Positions 25,528 through 34,741 of a DNA stretch of 64,000 nucleotides are shown here, piece after piece (the first letter of the stretch is position 1; every line of letters starts with the position of its first letter). The stretch is from positions 124,001 through 188,000 of the forward strand of contig NZ_AOHX01000037.1 of the NCBI RefSeq assembly GCF_000337735.1. The letters run 5' to 3'. This stretch comes from Natronorubrum sulfidifaciens JCM 14089 (GTDB lineage Archaea > Halobacteriota > Halobacteria > Halobacteriales > Natrialbaceae). Position numbers and translations under genes: made by a program. The notes under the pieces were generated by a model. It did not search any database. It was not told the origin of the DNA and saw only the letters and a program-made list of their open reading frames with translations.

Positions 25528-26658
25528 TCAGAACCGATCCAGCGAGAACAGGTCGGTCGGATGGTCAGTCTCCCCCTCGAGTGCGAGATCAGCTAGTATT
25601 TCGCCGATCACGCTGGCGAATTTGAACCCGTGGCCCGAGAAGCCAGCGCCGACGGCGACTTGTGGGTGGTCGGGCAGCGTATCGAGGACGAAGTGATCGT
25701 CAGGCGTGTTGGTAAACAGGCACGTCTGGAGTCGCATCGTCGGCCCGGCTCCCTCGGGAAAGTACTGTTCGGCGAACGTCCGAAGCAGTCGTTCGTCCGC
25801 CTGTGTGGGTTCGCGCTCGAAGGCATCGGGATCGACCGTTTCTTCGCGATGGTTGTAGCGGCCGAACTTGAACCCCGGCACGTCGTGGACGGGGAAGCCG
25901 TAGTAACGGCCCTCTGGAACCTGCAGATTCCAGACCGGGAACCGCGCTGGCGTGAACAGGTCGGGCTCGTGGGGCTGGAGCCACGCGAGGACCTGCCGTT
26001 CGGGGACCGCGACTCCTTCGAGTGCGTCGACGAACTGGGCCGCCCAGGAACCCGCCGTGAGCACCAGTTTGTCCGCCTCGTATCGGTCGTAATCGGTTTC
26101 GACGCGAACGCCGCCGTCGGCCGTTGGCTGCCAGTCGACGACGCGTTCTCGAGCGCGGATCGTCGCGCCTGCCCGGTGGGCACGGTTGACGTGGGCGATG
26201 ATACATTGCTCAGGGACGAGATAGCCGCCGTCGGGCTGGTAGATCGCTTCGTAGTCCTCGGGCAACCCGTAGCCCGGATATCGCTCGCCGAGTTCCGCAC
26301 CCGAGAGCTGTTCGTACGTAAGGCCGTGTTCCTCACAGGAACGTCTCGATCCCTCGACGAGCGGGTCGCCGGCCGGCCCGGCATCGATCGAGCCGGTTCG
26401 GTAGCGGAGCTGCCGATCGTGGTCGGCCTCGAGGTTGTCCCACAGTTCGTACGCCCGTTCCAACAGCGGGACATAGGCGGGATGTTCGGCGTAGGCCAGC
26501 CGGATGATCCGGGTGTTCCCGTGTGAGGAGCCGTAGCTGTGTGGGATGTCGTAGCGCTCGAGGCCAAGTACGTCGACACCGCGTTCAGCGAGGTGTGCGA
26601 CAGTCGCGCTGCCCATGCCGCCGACGCCGAGGACGATCACGTCGTACCGGTCAGCCAT
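25528..26658 (-). CDS. solA: Sarcosine/N-methyl-L-tryptophan oxidase-family FAD oxidase
   Basis: A 376-residue DAO-fold enzyme that oxidatively removes N-methyl groups from amino acids such as sarcosine, giving formaldehyde and H2O2. The FAD Rossmann motif is VLGVGGMGSATVAHLAERG, followed by HSYGSSHGNTRIIRLAY typical of monomeric sarcosine oxidases. The Cys in QTCLFTNTPDDHF matches the residue that binds FAD covalently in this family, and SGHGFKF is near the C-terminus. Exact substrate is uncertain. Confidence 0.86.
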   Translation of the reverse strand: MADRYDVIVLGVGGMGSATVAHLAERGVDVLGLERYDIPHSYGSSHGNTRIIRLAYAEHPAYVPLLERAYELWDNLEADHDRQLRYRTGSIDAGPAGDPLVEGSRRSCEEHGLTYEQLSGAELGERYPGYGLPEDYEAIYQPDGGYLVPEQCIIAHVNRAHRAGATIRARERVVDWQPTADGGVRVETDYDRYEADKLVLTAGSWAAQFVDALEGVAVPERQVLAWLQPHEPDLFTPARFPVWNLQVPEGRYYGFPVHDVPGFKFGRYNHREETVDPDAFEREPTQADERLLRTFAEQYFPEGAGPTMRLQTCLFTNTPDDHFVLDTLPDHPQVAVGAGFSGHGFKFASVIGEILADLALEGETDHPTDLFSLDRF

Positions 26659-26982
26659 AGCGGACGATGCAACGACGAGCGCGAAAACAGTTGGTATTCA
26701 GACTGACTGACACGGGCAGTGACACTGTTCACGTATTCGTGCGGTTGGCGGGCTTCGACAGGCCCTCCCAGCGGTCGATCGCTTACTCCTCGGGCCGGCC
26801 TCGCGAAGTCGGTCTTCGGCGTCGCTTCACTCGAGGTCGTCGGGATCGGTCGGCAGATCCGTCGGACCACGAACACGCTGAAGACGGTTCAGGTGCGACG
26901 ACGGGTTCCGACGGTCGGAACTCGTGACTGTCTCGAGTCGAAACGCTATCGGCGGTCGACTCGGTAGTCGGTCGTGAACGCG
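26659..26982. other. Intergenic stretch without a recognisable gene
   Basis: About 324 bp between divergent genes. Open frames here are arginine- and serine-rich on both strands and show no domain, no coding bias and no promoter spacing, so none is called. A GTG at 26974 is an alternative start for the nuclease gene. I see no RNA-like fold. Confidence 0.5.
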
Positions 26983-28341
26983 ATGGCGATACTCGACGAC
27001 CTCTCGGGCTATGAGTTCGAGGACCTGATGGAGGACGTGTTTCGACACCTCGGCTACGAGAACGTCCGTCAATCACGGCGCACGGCCGACGAGGGCCGAG
27101 ACATCCTGATGGAGGAGGTCGTCGACGGCACCCGGCGGGCGGTCGTCGTCGAGTGCAAACACACGGCCACCGTGAGCCGCCCGGTGATCCAGAAACTCCA
27201 CTCGGCGGCAGCGACCTACGACTACGACGGCCCGGTTCGCGGGATGGTGGCGACGACCGGCCGATTCACCGACCCCGCCCGCGAGTACGCCCGCCAACTG
27301 GGAGCCGGCGACGGCGGCGTCGAACTCCTCGACGGGCAGGACCTCCGGGCGATCGGCGAGGAGATCGGCATGGACCTCTACAACGGCCGGATCGAGATCC
27401 TCTGTACCGAAACCCTCCAGCCGGTCCACCCCACCGCTGGCCGGGACGCCCCCGTCTTCGAGGCCGTCCGGGAGATCGACAATCTCGAGGCCGTGACCAT
27501 CCCCACGCCGGAGACGACGGTCTCACTCGAGCCGATGGTGACTGTCCGTGCGACGACGGATGCGACGTTCGAAACCTCAGTCGGCGTCATCCACCGGATC
27601 GACGAGACGAACGACCTCGTCGTCCACGCTGCCCGTGACGCGCCAGCGGTGGCGACCGGTGATCTGCGAGACCTCGTCGCCACACCGACGGCACCCCGGA
27701 TCGACCTCGAGGACGCGGCGCTCGAGGCGACGTTCGACGGCGTCGAGCGCAAGCGGTTCGGGCAGACCGAGACCGCGTACAAGGAGTGGGCGATCGACCG
27801 CCTCCGGCAGGCACAGACAACGACGGTCCACTACACGGGCGGGAACAACGTCGACTACGAGAAGACCTGCACGCCGGCCCACTCGGATATCTCGGTTCAG
27901 GAGATCGACCCAGTGTACGTCCCGCACGTCCGCTCGTTGCTCTCGCTCGGTTCCTACGAGTACGAGTACAGCTACTACGCCGCCGGCCCCTCGAGAGCGA
28001 CGACGACGAACGAGCTTCATGGGTGTGTTCACTGCGAGACCGCCGGCCCGAACGAGTCCTACACCTACTGTGCCAACTGCGGGAGCATCAACTGTGACGA
28101 CCACATCGAAACGGAGCGACTCGAGGGCGAGCCGGTCTGTCACGGCTGTGCCGTCACCGAACGCTTCGCGTTCAAAACGAAGTACTTCTCCGACGAGGCC
28201 AACCTCGAGGCGTTTCGCGAACAGTACGACGAGATGTCCGTCCTCGAGAAGGCACAGGAAAACGTCCCGCTGGCCGTCGGGGCGGTTCTCGCCTTGCTGG
28301 TCGTGACACTCCTCATCGCGAGTTCGGTCGGTGGCCTCTGA
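26983..28341 (+). CDS. Mrr-like restriction endonuclease with zinc fingers and C-terminal membrane anchor
   Basis: A 452-residue protein. Residues 1-130 are an Mrr_cat-type PD-(D/E)XK domain: GYEFEDLMEDVFRHLGY, the Asp40 of DEGRDI, and Glu57-Cys58-Lys59, then QKLHSAAATYD. A middle part of unknown fold (about 140-340) follows. Then come three CxxC pairs, CVHC, CANC and CHGC with a CDDH between, likely zinc-binding. The end (about 430-448) is a hydrophobic helix rich in Leu, Val and Ala. Mrr enzymes cut modified DNA, but membrane anchoring suggests a role at the envelope. The stop touches the convergent flavodoxin gene with no spacer. The start could be the GTG at 26974. Confidence 0.82.
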   Translation: MAILDDLSGYEFEDLMEDVFRHLGYENVRQSRRTADEGRDILMEEVVDGTRRAVVVECKHTATVSRPVIQKLHSAAATYDYDGPVRGMVATTGRFTDPAREYARQLGAGDGGVELLDGQDLRAIGEEIGMDLYNGRIEILCTETLQPVHPTAGRDAPVFEAVREIDNLEAVTIPTPETTVSLEPMVTVRATTDATFETSVGVIHRIDETNDLVVHAARDAPAVATGDLRDLVATPTAPRIDLEDAALEATFDGVERKRFGQTETAYKEWAIDRLRQAQTTTVHYTGGNNVDYEKTCTPAHSDISVQEIDPVYVPHVRSLLSLGSYEYEYSYYAAGPSRATTTNELHGCVHCETAGPNESYTYCANCGSINCDDHIETERLEGEPVCHGCAVTERFAFKTKYFSDEANLEAFREQYDEMSVLEKAQENVPLAVGAVLALLVVTLLIASSVGGL

Positions 28342-28899
28342 TCAGGGCTGTTCGGGCGCGTCGGGAAGCAACGTCGTGAACTCGTCGACGAACGCCTCGA
28401 GTTCGTTCCAGTCGGTGTACTCGTAATCGCGTGCGGTGTCGGTGTCGCCGCCGGCTTTCCCCGCGATTCGGCGCATGACGACGCGTTTCAACAGGCCGTA
28501 CTCGCTGTATTTGAGCGCGCCGCCGACCAGCAGCGTGGTGTTCGGTTCCCAATCCGCCTCCGTGAGGAACTCCTCGAGGATCTCTTGGGCCGGCTCGCGG
28601 TCGTCAGGGTCCGGGTGTGCGGCCGTCAGGCTGACCGAGAAAAACGCCGACGGGACGCGGTTCAGGGCCTCGCTGTGCTTGTCGACGAACGATTCGACGG
28701 ACGACTGGTGAGACCCCATATGGACCGATGCGCCGACGATGACGCCGTCGTAGCGCCCCGGATCGAGCTCCGCTGGCGGGTGTTTCGTGTTTACGACGAC
28801 GACGTCGTGGCCCGCTGCCTCGAGGACGTCACCGATCCGTTCGGCGATCGAGGCCGTCTGGCCCTCGCTCGAGCCGTAGACGACGAGCACACGCGCCAT
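28342..28899 (-). CDS. Flavodoxin-domain protein (HemG-like)
   Basis: A 185-residue flavodoxin fold. VVYGSSEGQTASIAERI is the FMN-phosphate loop; GVIVGASVHMGSH and FFSVSL match HemG-type protoporphyrinogen oxidases, which oxidise protoporphyrinogen IX in heme synthesis. FMN binding is secure and the HemG role is inferred. Its start codon overlaps by 1 nt (TGATG) the stop of a 28-codon ORF, so the two are likely cotranslated. Confidence 0.85.
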   Translation of the reverse strand: MARVLVVYGSSEGQTASIAERIGDVLEAAGHDVVVVNTKHPPAELDPGRYDGVIVGASVHMGSHQSSVESFVDKHSEALNRVPSAFFSVSLTAAHPDPDDREPAQEILEEFLTEADWEPNTTLLVGGALKYSEYGLLKRVVMRRIAGKAGGDTDTARDYEYTDWNELEAFVDEFTTLLPDAPEQP

Positions 28900-28985
28900 C
28901 AGCGACCACCTCGGCGGAGTCGAGCCGTGTGATCGACCGGGACGACCCCCTCGGGCGGACGGACGACACTCTCGAGGACGGTCAT
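28899..28985 (-). CDS. 28-codon ORF translationally coupled to the flavodoxin gene
   Basis: An ATG at 28985 opens a 28-codon frame that ends in TGA sharing its A with the flavodoxin ATG. The peptide starts MTVLESVVRPPEGVVP and is Arg-rich at its end. A TATA-like TTTGATA lies about 30 nt before the ATG (29013-29019), while no equally placed box precedes the flavodoxin ATG itself. This suggests the transcript is leaderless and begins at the small ORF. It is either a leader peptide or a small protein. Coding potential is too short to prove. Confidence 0.45.
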   Translation of the reverse strand: MTVLESVVRPPEGVVPVDHTARLRRGGR

Positions 28986-29051
28986 ACGCTAGGTTCGTGA
29001 TGGAGTGCTATCAAATGCTGCCGTCATTGCCCTGACCGTCTCGAAACTGGA

Positions 29052-31559
29052 CTACTCCTCGAGCAGCGACCGCGAGGCGTTGCCGACGATCAAGAGGGCG
29101 CTTGCGGCCAGCGCCACAGTCGTCACAACGGGGGTCAACAGCCCTGCCAGCGCGAGTGGGATCACGACCGCGTTGTAGGCGAGCGCAAGCCAGAGGTTCT
29201 GGACGATCCGTTCGCGGGCACCACGCGCGAGCTCGAACGCGCGCTCGACGGCCTCGAGGTCGTCTTCGACGATCGCGAGATCGGCCGCATCGGCGGCGAG
29301 CGCCGTCCCGCCACCGAGTGAGATGCCCAGATCCGCGGCGGACAGCGCGGGCGCGTCGTTCGTCCCGTCGCCGACCATCGCCACGCGGTTGTCGGCCCGC
29401 AGCCGTCCGATCGCCGCCGTCTTCCCCGTGGGTGAGACGTTCGCGAAAACGTGGTCGACACTCGAGTGGGCCCGAAACCGGGCTGTCGCCGAGTCGTCGT
29501 CACCAGTGAGGACGACGACGTCGAGACCGGCGTCGGAAAGCGCCGTCACCGTCCGTGCCCACGCCTCGCGTGGTTCGTCGCCGACGACGATGACGCCTTC
29601 GGCGTGGCCGTCGCGCCCGACGACGACGGGGAGGTGACCGTCGTCTCGAACGGCCGAAACACGCTGCTCGAGGCCGTCCTCGACGACCCACCCGTGGTCG
29701 CGAAAGAGGTCCGGATGGCCGACGAGCACTCGCTCGCCGTCGACGGTCCCCTCGACGCCGGTCGCGTGGCGTTCGAACGCCTGAATCTGTCCCTCGCGCT
29801 CGTCGTCTGCGCCCTCGTCCATGACACCGCCGTCGGCCCGTGTCGGGTCGCGCTCGAGTCCGTCGGCGAAGGCGGTCTCGATCGCCGCGGCGGCGGGGTG
29901 TGCGCCACGGCGTTCGATCGCGCCGGCCGCCGCGAGGAGATCACGTGGCGCATCCGCCTCGAGGACGGTCATCTCGCCGGTCGTCAGCGTCCCCGTCTTG
30001 TCGAAGACGACGACGTCGATCGCGCGGAGCCGTTCGAAGACGCTCTCGTCGAAGACGACGATCCCGGCCTCGAGTGCGTCCCGGATGTTGGTGGCGACCG
30101 AGTACGGTGTCGCAAGCGCGAGCGCCCACGGACTCACGGCGATGACGGCCAGCAGAACGGCCGTTGTGGTAAACAGGAGTCCGTTGCCCAGCAAGACTGA
30201 GCCCAGTCCGACGGCGACGATGATCCCCACGACAGGCAAGACCAGTCGCCCGACGAGTGCGTCTGCCCGGTGTTGGACGCCGTGGTCGGCGCTCTGAATG
30301 TTCCAGACGATGCGTGTCAACTGCTCGATGCTGCTCGTCGTTCGCTCGCCGACGGCGACGACGGCGGCGTTGCCTGTCACGACCGAGCCGCCGACGACCG
30401 GATCGCCGGTCGATTTCGAGATCGGGAGCGACTCCCCCGTGATGATCGCCTCGTCGACCGTACACTCGCCGTCGACGAGCGTCCCGTCGACCGGAATTCG
30501 CTCGCCCGCCCGAACCAGCAGCCGATCATCGGCCGCGACGTCTTCGACTGGCGTCTCACGGGTCGAGCCGTCGGCCTCGAGAACGCGAGCCGTTCCGACC
30601 TGCGAGACCGTGAGGTCGGTGAGTCGGTTCACCGCCGTCCGTTTGACCGTCTCCTCGTAGAAGATCGCGGCCATGACGGTGGCTGCGATGAGGATCGTCA
30701 GATCGTAGTAGATCCGTGGGTCGCCGACGACAAACGAGAGCGTCCCATAGCAGAAGGCAGCGATGATCGAGAGCGCCGCAAACAGGTGTGTACTCGGCCG
30801 CCGGAGCGTCAGGCTCACGTACGCCCCGCGCAACAGCGGCATCCCAGTCAGATAGAGGACGGCCCCGGTCACCACGAGGAAAATCGGCAGGAACAACATC
30901 CCGTCGAAACTCGCGAACGTCTCGCCGTAGCGCTCGAACAGCCAGTAGTCGGTGTACGCGGAGAGATACGCCGGATACAACACCGTGACGTACGGCACCA
31001 GCAGAAACGATCCGAAGACGATCCCGACGATGTATCGAACCTCGAGGACGTCTTCCGAACGGCGCTTTCGCATCCCCTGCATCTCGCGGGACCGCCGCGT
31101 CCGACTCGAGTCGGCCGCCGTGTCATCGCCGGTGGCCTCGTCCGTCGCCTCCTCGCGACGGTATGCCGTGTAGCCGGTCGTTGTCAGGGCGTCCTCGAGC
31201 GCCGCCGCCGAGACGCGATCGGGATCGTGGTCGACCCGTACGGCCTCCGTGACGTAGCTCGCATCGGCGTCCGACACGCCGTCGATGTCGTCGGCGACCG
31301 CCTCGAGATACGCCTCACACAGCGCCGAGTGCATCCCATCGACCCGGAAAAACGTGCGCGTGCTCTCCACGTCGGCGTCGCCACTCCGTTCCGTGACGGC
31401 CACATCGGCGTGTTCGTCGTCACCGTAGCCGAGCGTCGTGGCGATGTCACGACAGCCCCTCGAACAGAACGGGCCGTCGTCTCGCGTCTCCGTAGCCGTC
31501 TCGGTGACTGTCGTCCCACAGAGGCGACAGCGGTCGCTTCCCGCTCGCTGCTCGCTCAC
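29052..31559 (-). CDS. P1B-type metal ATPase, FixI/CcoI-like, with altered metal-site motifs
   Basis: An 835-residue transporter. It opens with a zinc-ribbon-like module, Cys11-x2-Cys14 and Cys32-x3-Cys36, as in FixI/CcoI ATPases, then an HMA-like domain (about 70-140) with GMHSALC where GMxCxxC is usual. Eight membrane helices carry the actuator TGES, DKTGTLT with the phosphorylated Asp, GAHPAAA (HP motif) and GDGTNDAP. The intramembrane metal motif, normally CPC, is SPW in AVSPWALALATP. FixI proteins export Cu+ for cytochrome oxidase assembly, but two copper cysteines are missing here. The start at 31559 (GTG) is chosen over one 39 nt upstream because MSEQRAGSD leads straight into the first cysteine pair. 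Confidence 0.85.
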   Translation of the reverse strand: MSEQRAGSDRCRLCGTTVTETATETRDDGPFCSRGCRDIATTLGYGDDEHADVAVTERSGDADVESTRTFFRVDGMHSALCEAYLEAVADDIDGVSDADASYVTEAVRVDHDPDRVSAAALEDALTTTGYTAYRREEATDEATGDDTAADSSRTRRSREMQGMRKRRSEDVLEVRYIVGIVFGSFLLVPYVTVLYPAYLSAYTDYWLFERYGETFASFDGMLFLPIFLVVTGAVLYLTGMPLLRGAYVSLTLRRPSTHLFAALSIIAAFCYGTLSFVVGDPRIYYDLTILIAATVMAAIFYEETVKRTAVNRLTDLTVSQVGTARVLEADGSTRETPVEDVAADDRLLVRAGERIPVDGTLVDGECTVDEAIITGESLPISKSTGDPVVGGSVVTGNAAVVAVGERTTSSIEQLTRIVWNIQSADHGVQHRADALVGRLVLPVVGIIVAVGLGSVLLGNGLLFTTTAVLLAVIAVSPWALALATPYSVATNIRDALEAGIVVFDESVFERLRAIDVVVFDKTGTLTTGEMTVLEADAPRDLLAAAGAIERRGAHPAAAAIETAFADGLERDPTRADGGVMDEGADDEREGQIQAFERHATGVEGTVDGERVLVGHPDLFRDHGWVVEDGLEQRVSAVRDDGHLPVVVGRDGHAEGVIVVGDEPREAWARTVTALSDAGLDVVVLTGDDDSATARFRAHSSVDHVFANVSPTGKTAAIGRLRADNRVAMVGDGTNDAPALSAADLGISLGGGTALAADAADLAIVEDDLEAVERAFELARGARERIVQNLWLALAYNAVVIPLALAGLLTPVVTTVALAASALLIVGNASRSLLEE

Positions 31560-31615
31560 ACGGCGACATCCACCCTCGAGAACAATAACTGTGACCACGC
31601 CCGCGCCGGTCGCCG

Positions 31616-33127
31616 CTACAGATAACCGAGATCCGCGAGTCGCTCTTTGGTCCCCTCGCGCATCTCGACGGCAGCCGCCGGTTCGGCATCCGCGAGCGGT
31701 TCGAACCGCTCCTCGAGGCGCTCACGGAGCGCTCGAACCTGTTCGGGGCCGTCGGCCGCAATATCGACGTGCTCGAGCGGGTCCGACTCGATGTCGTGCA
31801 GACGCTCGAAGCCGTCGTCACCCCGGACATACTTGTGCTTCGCCGTGCGGACGGCTCGCAGTCGCCGGTCGAACGCCCGCACGCGGTCGGGAATCTCGCC
31901 GAACCGTGCCTCGAGTCGTTCGATCGAGGGCTGCGGAGCGACGTACTCGGCGAAGACGGCGTCTCGTGGCTCCGCCGCCGACTGCGGATGAATCGAACGT
32001 CCCGATCCCTGCTCGAGCAGCGCCAAATCGTCGATGCCGACGCTCTCGAGCAGCGTTGCGGGGAGATCGAGCAACTGGACGAGGTCGCGTCTGCGGCCGC
32101 CATCGGTAAACGGCCCGCCGTGGACGACCAGCGGGACGTTGAGCAGCGTGTCATAGAGGTTGTACTGGTGGCCGAAAAAGCCGTGCTCGCCGACGTGTTC
32201 GCCGTGGTCGCCACAGACGACGAACAGGGTGTCCGTCCACTCACCGGCGTCCTCGAGTGCCGTCCGAAGCTCGGCGAGCTGGTCGTCGACGTAGGCCAGT
32301 TCGGCCCGGTAGAGGCCCCGAAGTAGCGCGAACTCACGATCTGAGAGGGTATAGTCCTCGCAGTCGTAGGCCCGCGGGTCCTGTCTGATCGCGACAGCCT
32401 CCTCGTAGCTCGCGTCCTCGGGGAGGAACTGCTCGGCGTACGCTTTCGGGGGATCGTACTCGACGTGTGGCTCGATGAAGTTACAGAACAGGAAAAAGGG
32501 ACGGTCGTCGTCTCGTCCCTCGAGCCAGTTGCGAATCCAGGTCGTCGATCGGTCAGCCCCGTCGTCGCCGGCTGGCTGGAACAGCTCGCTGTAGAGGATG
32601 TTCGCCGCGTTGACGATCGGGTTGCCGTCGAAAAGCCGTCGTCGCGTGGCCTGCAGTTTCTCTCGGAGGTCCTCGCCACGGACGACCGCCCCCATATCCG
32701 CGTCGGACTGGACGTACTGCCAGCCCTTGCGCAACTCGTCGAAGCCGCGGTCGAAGCCGAACTCCTCGGTGATCCACGTGTTGTTCGAGACGCCGACGGT
32801 CTCATACCCCGCGTCGGCAAACGCCTCGGGGAGCGTCCGCAGGTCGTCGTCGAGATACGTGTGTCCGCCGTGGGTGCCGTGCTCGGAGGGATACGTTCCC
32901 GTAAAGATCGAGGCGTGAGACGGCAGCGTCCACGGGGCCGTTGCAAAGGCGTTCTCGAAGGTCGTGCCCTCCGCCGCGAGCTGGGTCATCGTTGGGGTTG
33001 TCTCCGGGCCGGTGCTTTTCGCTCGAGCGGTATCGAGCACGACACACACGACGTTCCGCACAGTCGAATGTGACTCCGGGTCACGTCCGTTAGCCGACAC
33101 TGATTCGTGTCCGTTGGATTCCGCCAT
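31616..33127 (-). CDS. Sulfatase-superfamily hydrolase without the formylglycine cysteine
   Basis: A 503-residue alkaline-phosphatase-superfamily protein. Asp32 in VVLDTARA is a metal ligand, and the nucleophile region reads Thr67-Leu-Pro-Ser-His instead of Cys-x-Pro-Ser-Arg, followed by ASIFTGTYPSEHGTH. CGDHGEHVGEHG gives the distal Asp-His ligands. With Thr at the nucleophile it cannot be a formylglycine sulfatase in the usual way and may cleave phosphate or phosphonate esters. The start is set at 33127 because upstream sequence is not conserved-looking. It diverges from a Cys-type sulfatase across a 164-bp spacer. Confidence 0.85.
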   Translation of the reverse strand: MAESNGHESVSANGRDPESHSTVRNVVCVVLDTARAKSTGPETTPTMTQLAAEGTTFENAFATAPWTLPSHASIFTGTYPSEHGTHGGHTYLDDDLRTLPEAFADAGYETVGVSNNTWITEEFGFDRGFDELRKGWQYVQSDADMGAVVRGEDLREKLQATRRRLFDGNPIVNAANILYSELFQPAGDDGADRSTTWIRNWLEGRDDDRPFFLFCNFIEPHVEYDPPKAYAEQFLPEDASYEEAVAIRQDPRAYDCEDYTLSDREFALLRGLYRAELAYVDDQLAELRTALEDAGEWTDTLFVVCGDHGEHVGEHGFFGHQYNLYDTLLNVPLVVHGGPFTDGGRRRDLVQLLDLPATLLESVGIDDLALLEQGSGRSIHPQSAAEPRDAVFAEYVAPQPSIERLEARFGEIPDRVRAFDRRLRAVRTAKHKYVRGDDGFERLHDIESDPLEHVDIAADGPEQVRALRERLEERFEPLADAEPAAAVEMREGTKERLADLGYL

Positions 33128-33291
33128 GGATAGCACAACTCCGCCCCTCGTCGGGAAGATCATCAGCCCGGAGTATGCAGGTGGATCACTCAACTGGTGA
33201 CTAACGATCGCCCGACAGTCGTCGCCGAGAGACACTCTCCCGCTTGCTTTCGTCCGAACGCTTACTCTCGTCGTCACCGTAGCCTGTTGTC

Positions 33292-34680
33292 ATGCCCTCG
33301 CCACACATCGTCCTCATCCACTGTCACGATCTGGGGAAATACGTTGGCTGTTACGGCGCGGCCGTCGACACGCCGCGGATCGACGCCCTTGCGGCCGACG
33401 GCGTTCGCTTCGACCGCCACTTCGTGACCGCCCCGCAGTGTTCGCCTAGTCGCTCGAGTCTGTTCACGGGTCGCCATCCACACCAGAACGGGATGCTCGG
33501 GCTCGCACACGCCGACTGGGAGCTACACGACGACGAGCGCCTCCTCCCCGAACTGCTCGCCGAGGCCGGCTACGACACCCACCTGTTCGGCCTCCAGCAC
33601 GTCACGGAGTATCCCGACAGACTCGGCTACGACCGTATCCACACCGACCAGCCGCTGACGGCGGACACGCCGCCGTCGATCCACGAAACGGCGCGCGCGC
33701 GAACCGTTGCCGACGCGTTCGCGAGGATGCTCGCCGAGGGCGACCACGACGACCCCGTTTTCGCCTCCGTCGGCTTCTTCGAACTCCACCGTGTCGGGGA
33801 CGACGGCGAGTTCGGCTTCGACGGCGACCGCTACGAAACGCCCGCCCCCGAGACGGTCGATCCACTCGAGTTCCTCCCCGACCGGCCCGGCATTCGGTCG
33901 GATATCGCCGAGATGCAGGGGATGTTGTCGGCGATCGACGACGGCGTCGGGACGATCCTCGACGCCCTCGAGCGCGCTGGGCTCGCCGAGGACACCCTCG
34001 TCGTCTTCACGACCGAACACGGGCTGGCCATGCCACGGGCGAAAGGGAGCTGTTTCGATCCCGGCATCGAGGCAGCGCTTCTGGCGCGGTATCCGGGCGT
34101 CCTCGAGTCGGGTCGCGTCGTCGACGACCTCGTGAGCAACGTCGACGTCTTTTCGACGCTGCTCGAGTTTGCGGACGTGGCCGAACCCGATCTCGACGCC
34201 GACGATGGCGGAATCGTTGGCCGGAGTCTCGCGCCACTGTTGGTCGACGGGGCGGGTGCGGACGCTTACGACCCGCGTGATCGTGTCTTCGCTGGCATGA
34301 CCTGGCACGACCGATACAACCCGACTCGGGCGATCAGAACGGAGCGCTGGAAGTACGTGCGCAATCTTTGGCACCTCCCCGAGGTCTATTTGACGACCGA
34401 CATCTACTGCAGCGATGCCGGCCGCGAGGTCCACGAGGACTGTTATGGCACCCAGCGAGCCTACGAGGAGCTGTACGATCTCGAGGCCGACCCGCTCGAA
34501 CAGGACAATCTCCTCGCCGAGAATGGCCCCACCGACCCCGACCTTGGGACAACTCGAGACCGCCTCCGCGAGGAGCTACGCGAGTGGTTGACCGAGACGA
34601 ACGATCCGCTGCTCGAGGGACCAGTCCTGCCGGGTGACTGGGACGAACTCAGCCTGTCGTCGGTCGACGACAGTCGCTGA
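33292..34680 (+). CDS. Cys-type arylsulfatase-family hydrolase
   Basis: A 462-residue sulfatase with the canonical CSPSR motif (Cys50-Ser51-Pro52-Ser53-Arg54) followed by SSLFTGRHPHQNG. Cys50 must be converted to formylglycine, so the cell needs an FGE or a radical SAM maturase, neither clearly identifiable in this window. Metal ligands include Asp13 in HCHDLGKY and the TTEHG segment, where most family members have an Asp instead of Glu. It has no signal peptide, so it should act in the cytoplasm. The substrate is a sulfate ester of unknown nature. Confidence 0.88.
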   Translation: MPSPHIVLIHCHDLGKYVGCYGAAVDTPRIDALAADGVRFDRHFVTAPQCSPSRSSLFTGRHPHQNGMLGLAHADWELHDDERLLPELLAEAGYDTHLFGLQHVTEYPDRLGYDRIHTDQPLTADTPPSIHETARARTVADAFARMLAEGDHDDPVFASVGFFELHRVGDDGEFGFDGDRYETPAPETVDPLEFLPDRPGIRSDIAEMQGMLSAIDDGVGTILDALERAGLAEDTLVVFTTEHGLAMPRAKGSCFDPGIEAALLARYPGVLESGRVVDDLVSNVDVFSTLLEFADVAEPDLDADDGGIVGRSLAPLLVDGAGADAYDPRDRVFAGMTWHDRYNPTRAIRTERWKYVRNLWHLPEVYLTTDIYCSDAGREVHEDCYGTQRAYEELYDLEADPLEQDNLLAENGPTDPDLGTTRDRLREELREWLTETNDPLLEGPVLPGDWDELSLSSVDDSR

Positions 34681-34741
34681 CCCCTCGTGCCGCCGAGTCG
34701 ACGGCCCTAACACGGCCGCGCTCGTCGACGGAACTGAACCG

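Noticed and set aside
26667-26927. An 86-codon frame upstream of the Mrr-like gene
   Set aside because: Arg/Ser-rich product with no domain; overlapping frames on the other strand look the same, and no promoter is placed for it.
15463-28341. A defence island formed by the PD-(D/E)XK and Mrr-like genes
   Set aside because: They are more than 10 kb apart with ordinary metabolic genes between, and no toxin, methyltransferase or integrase is nearby.
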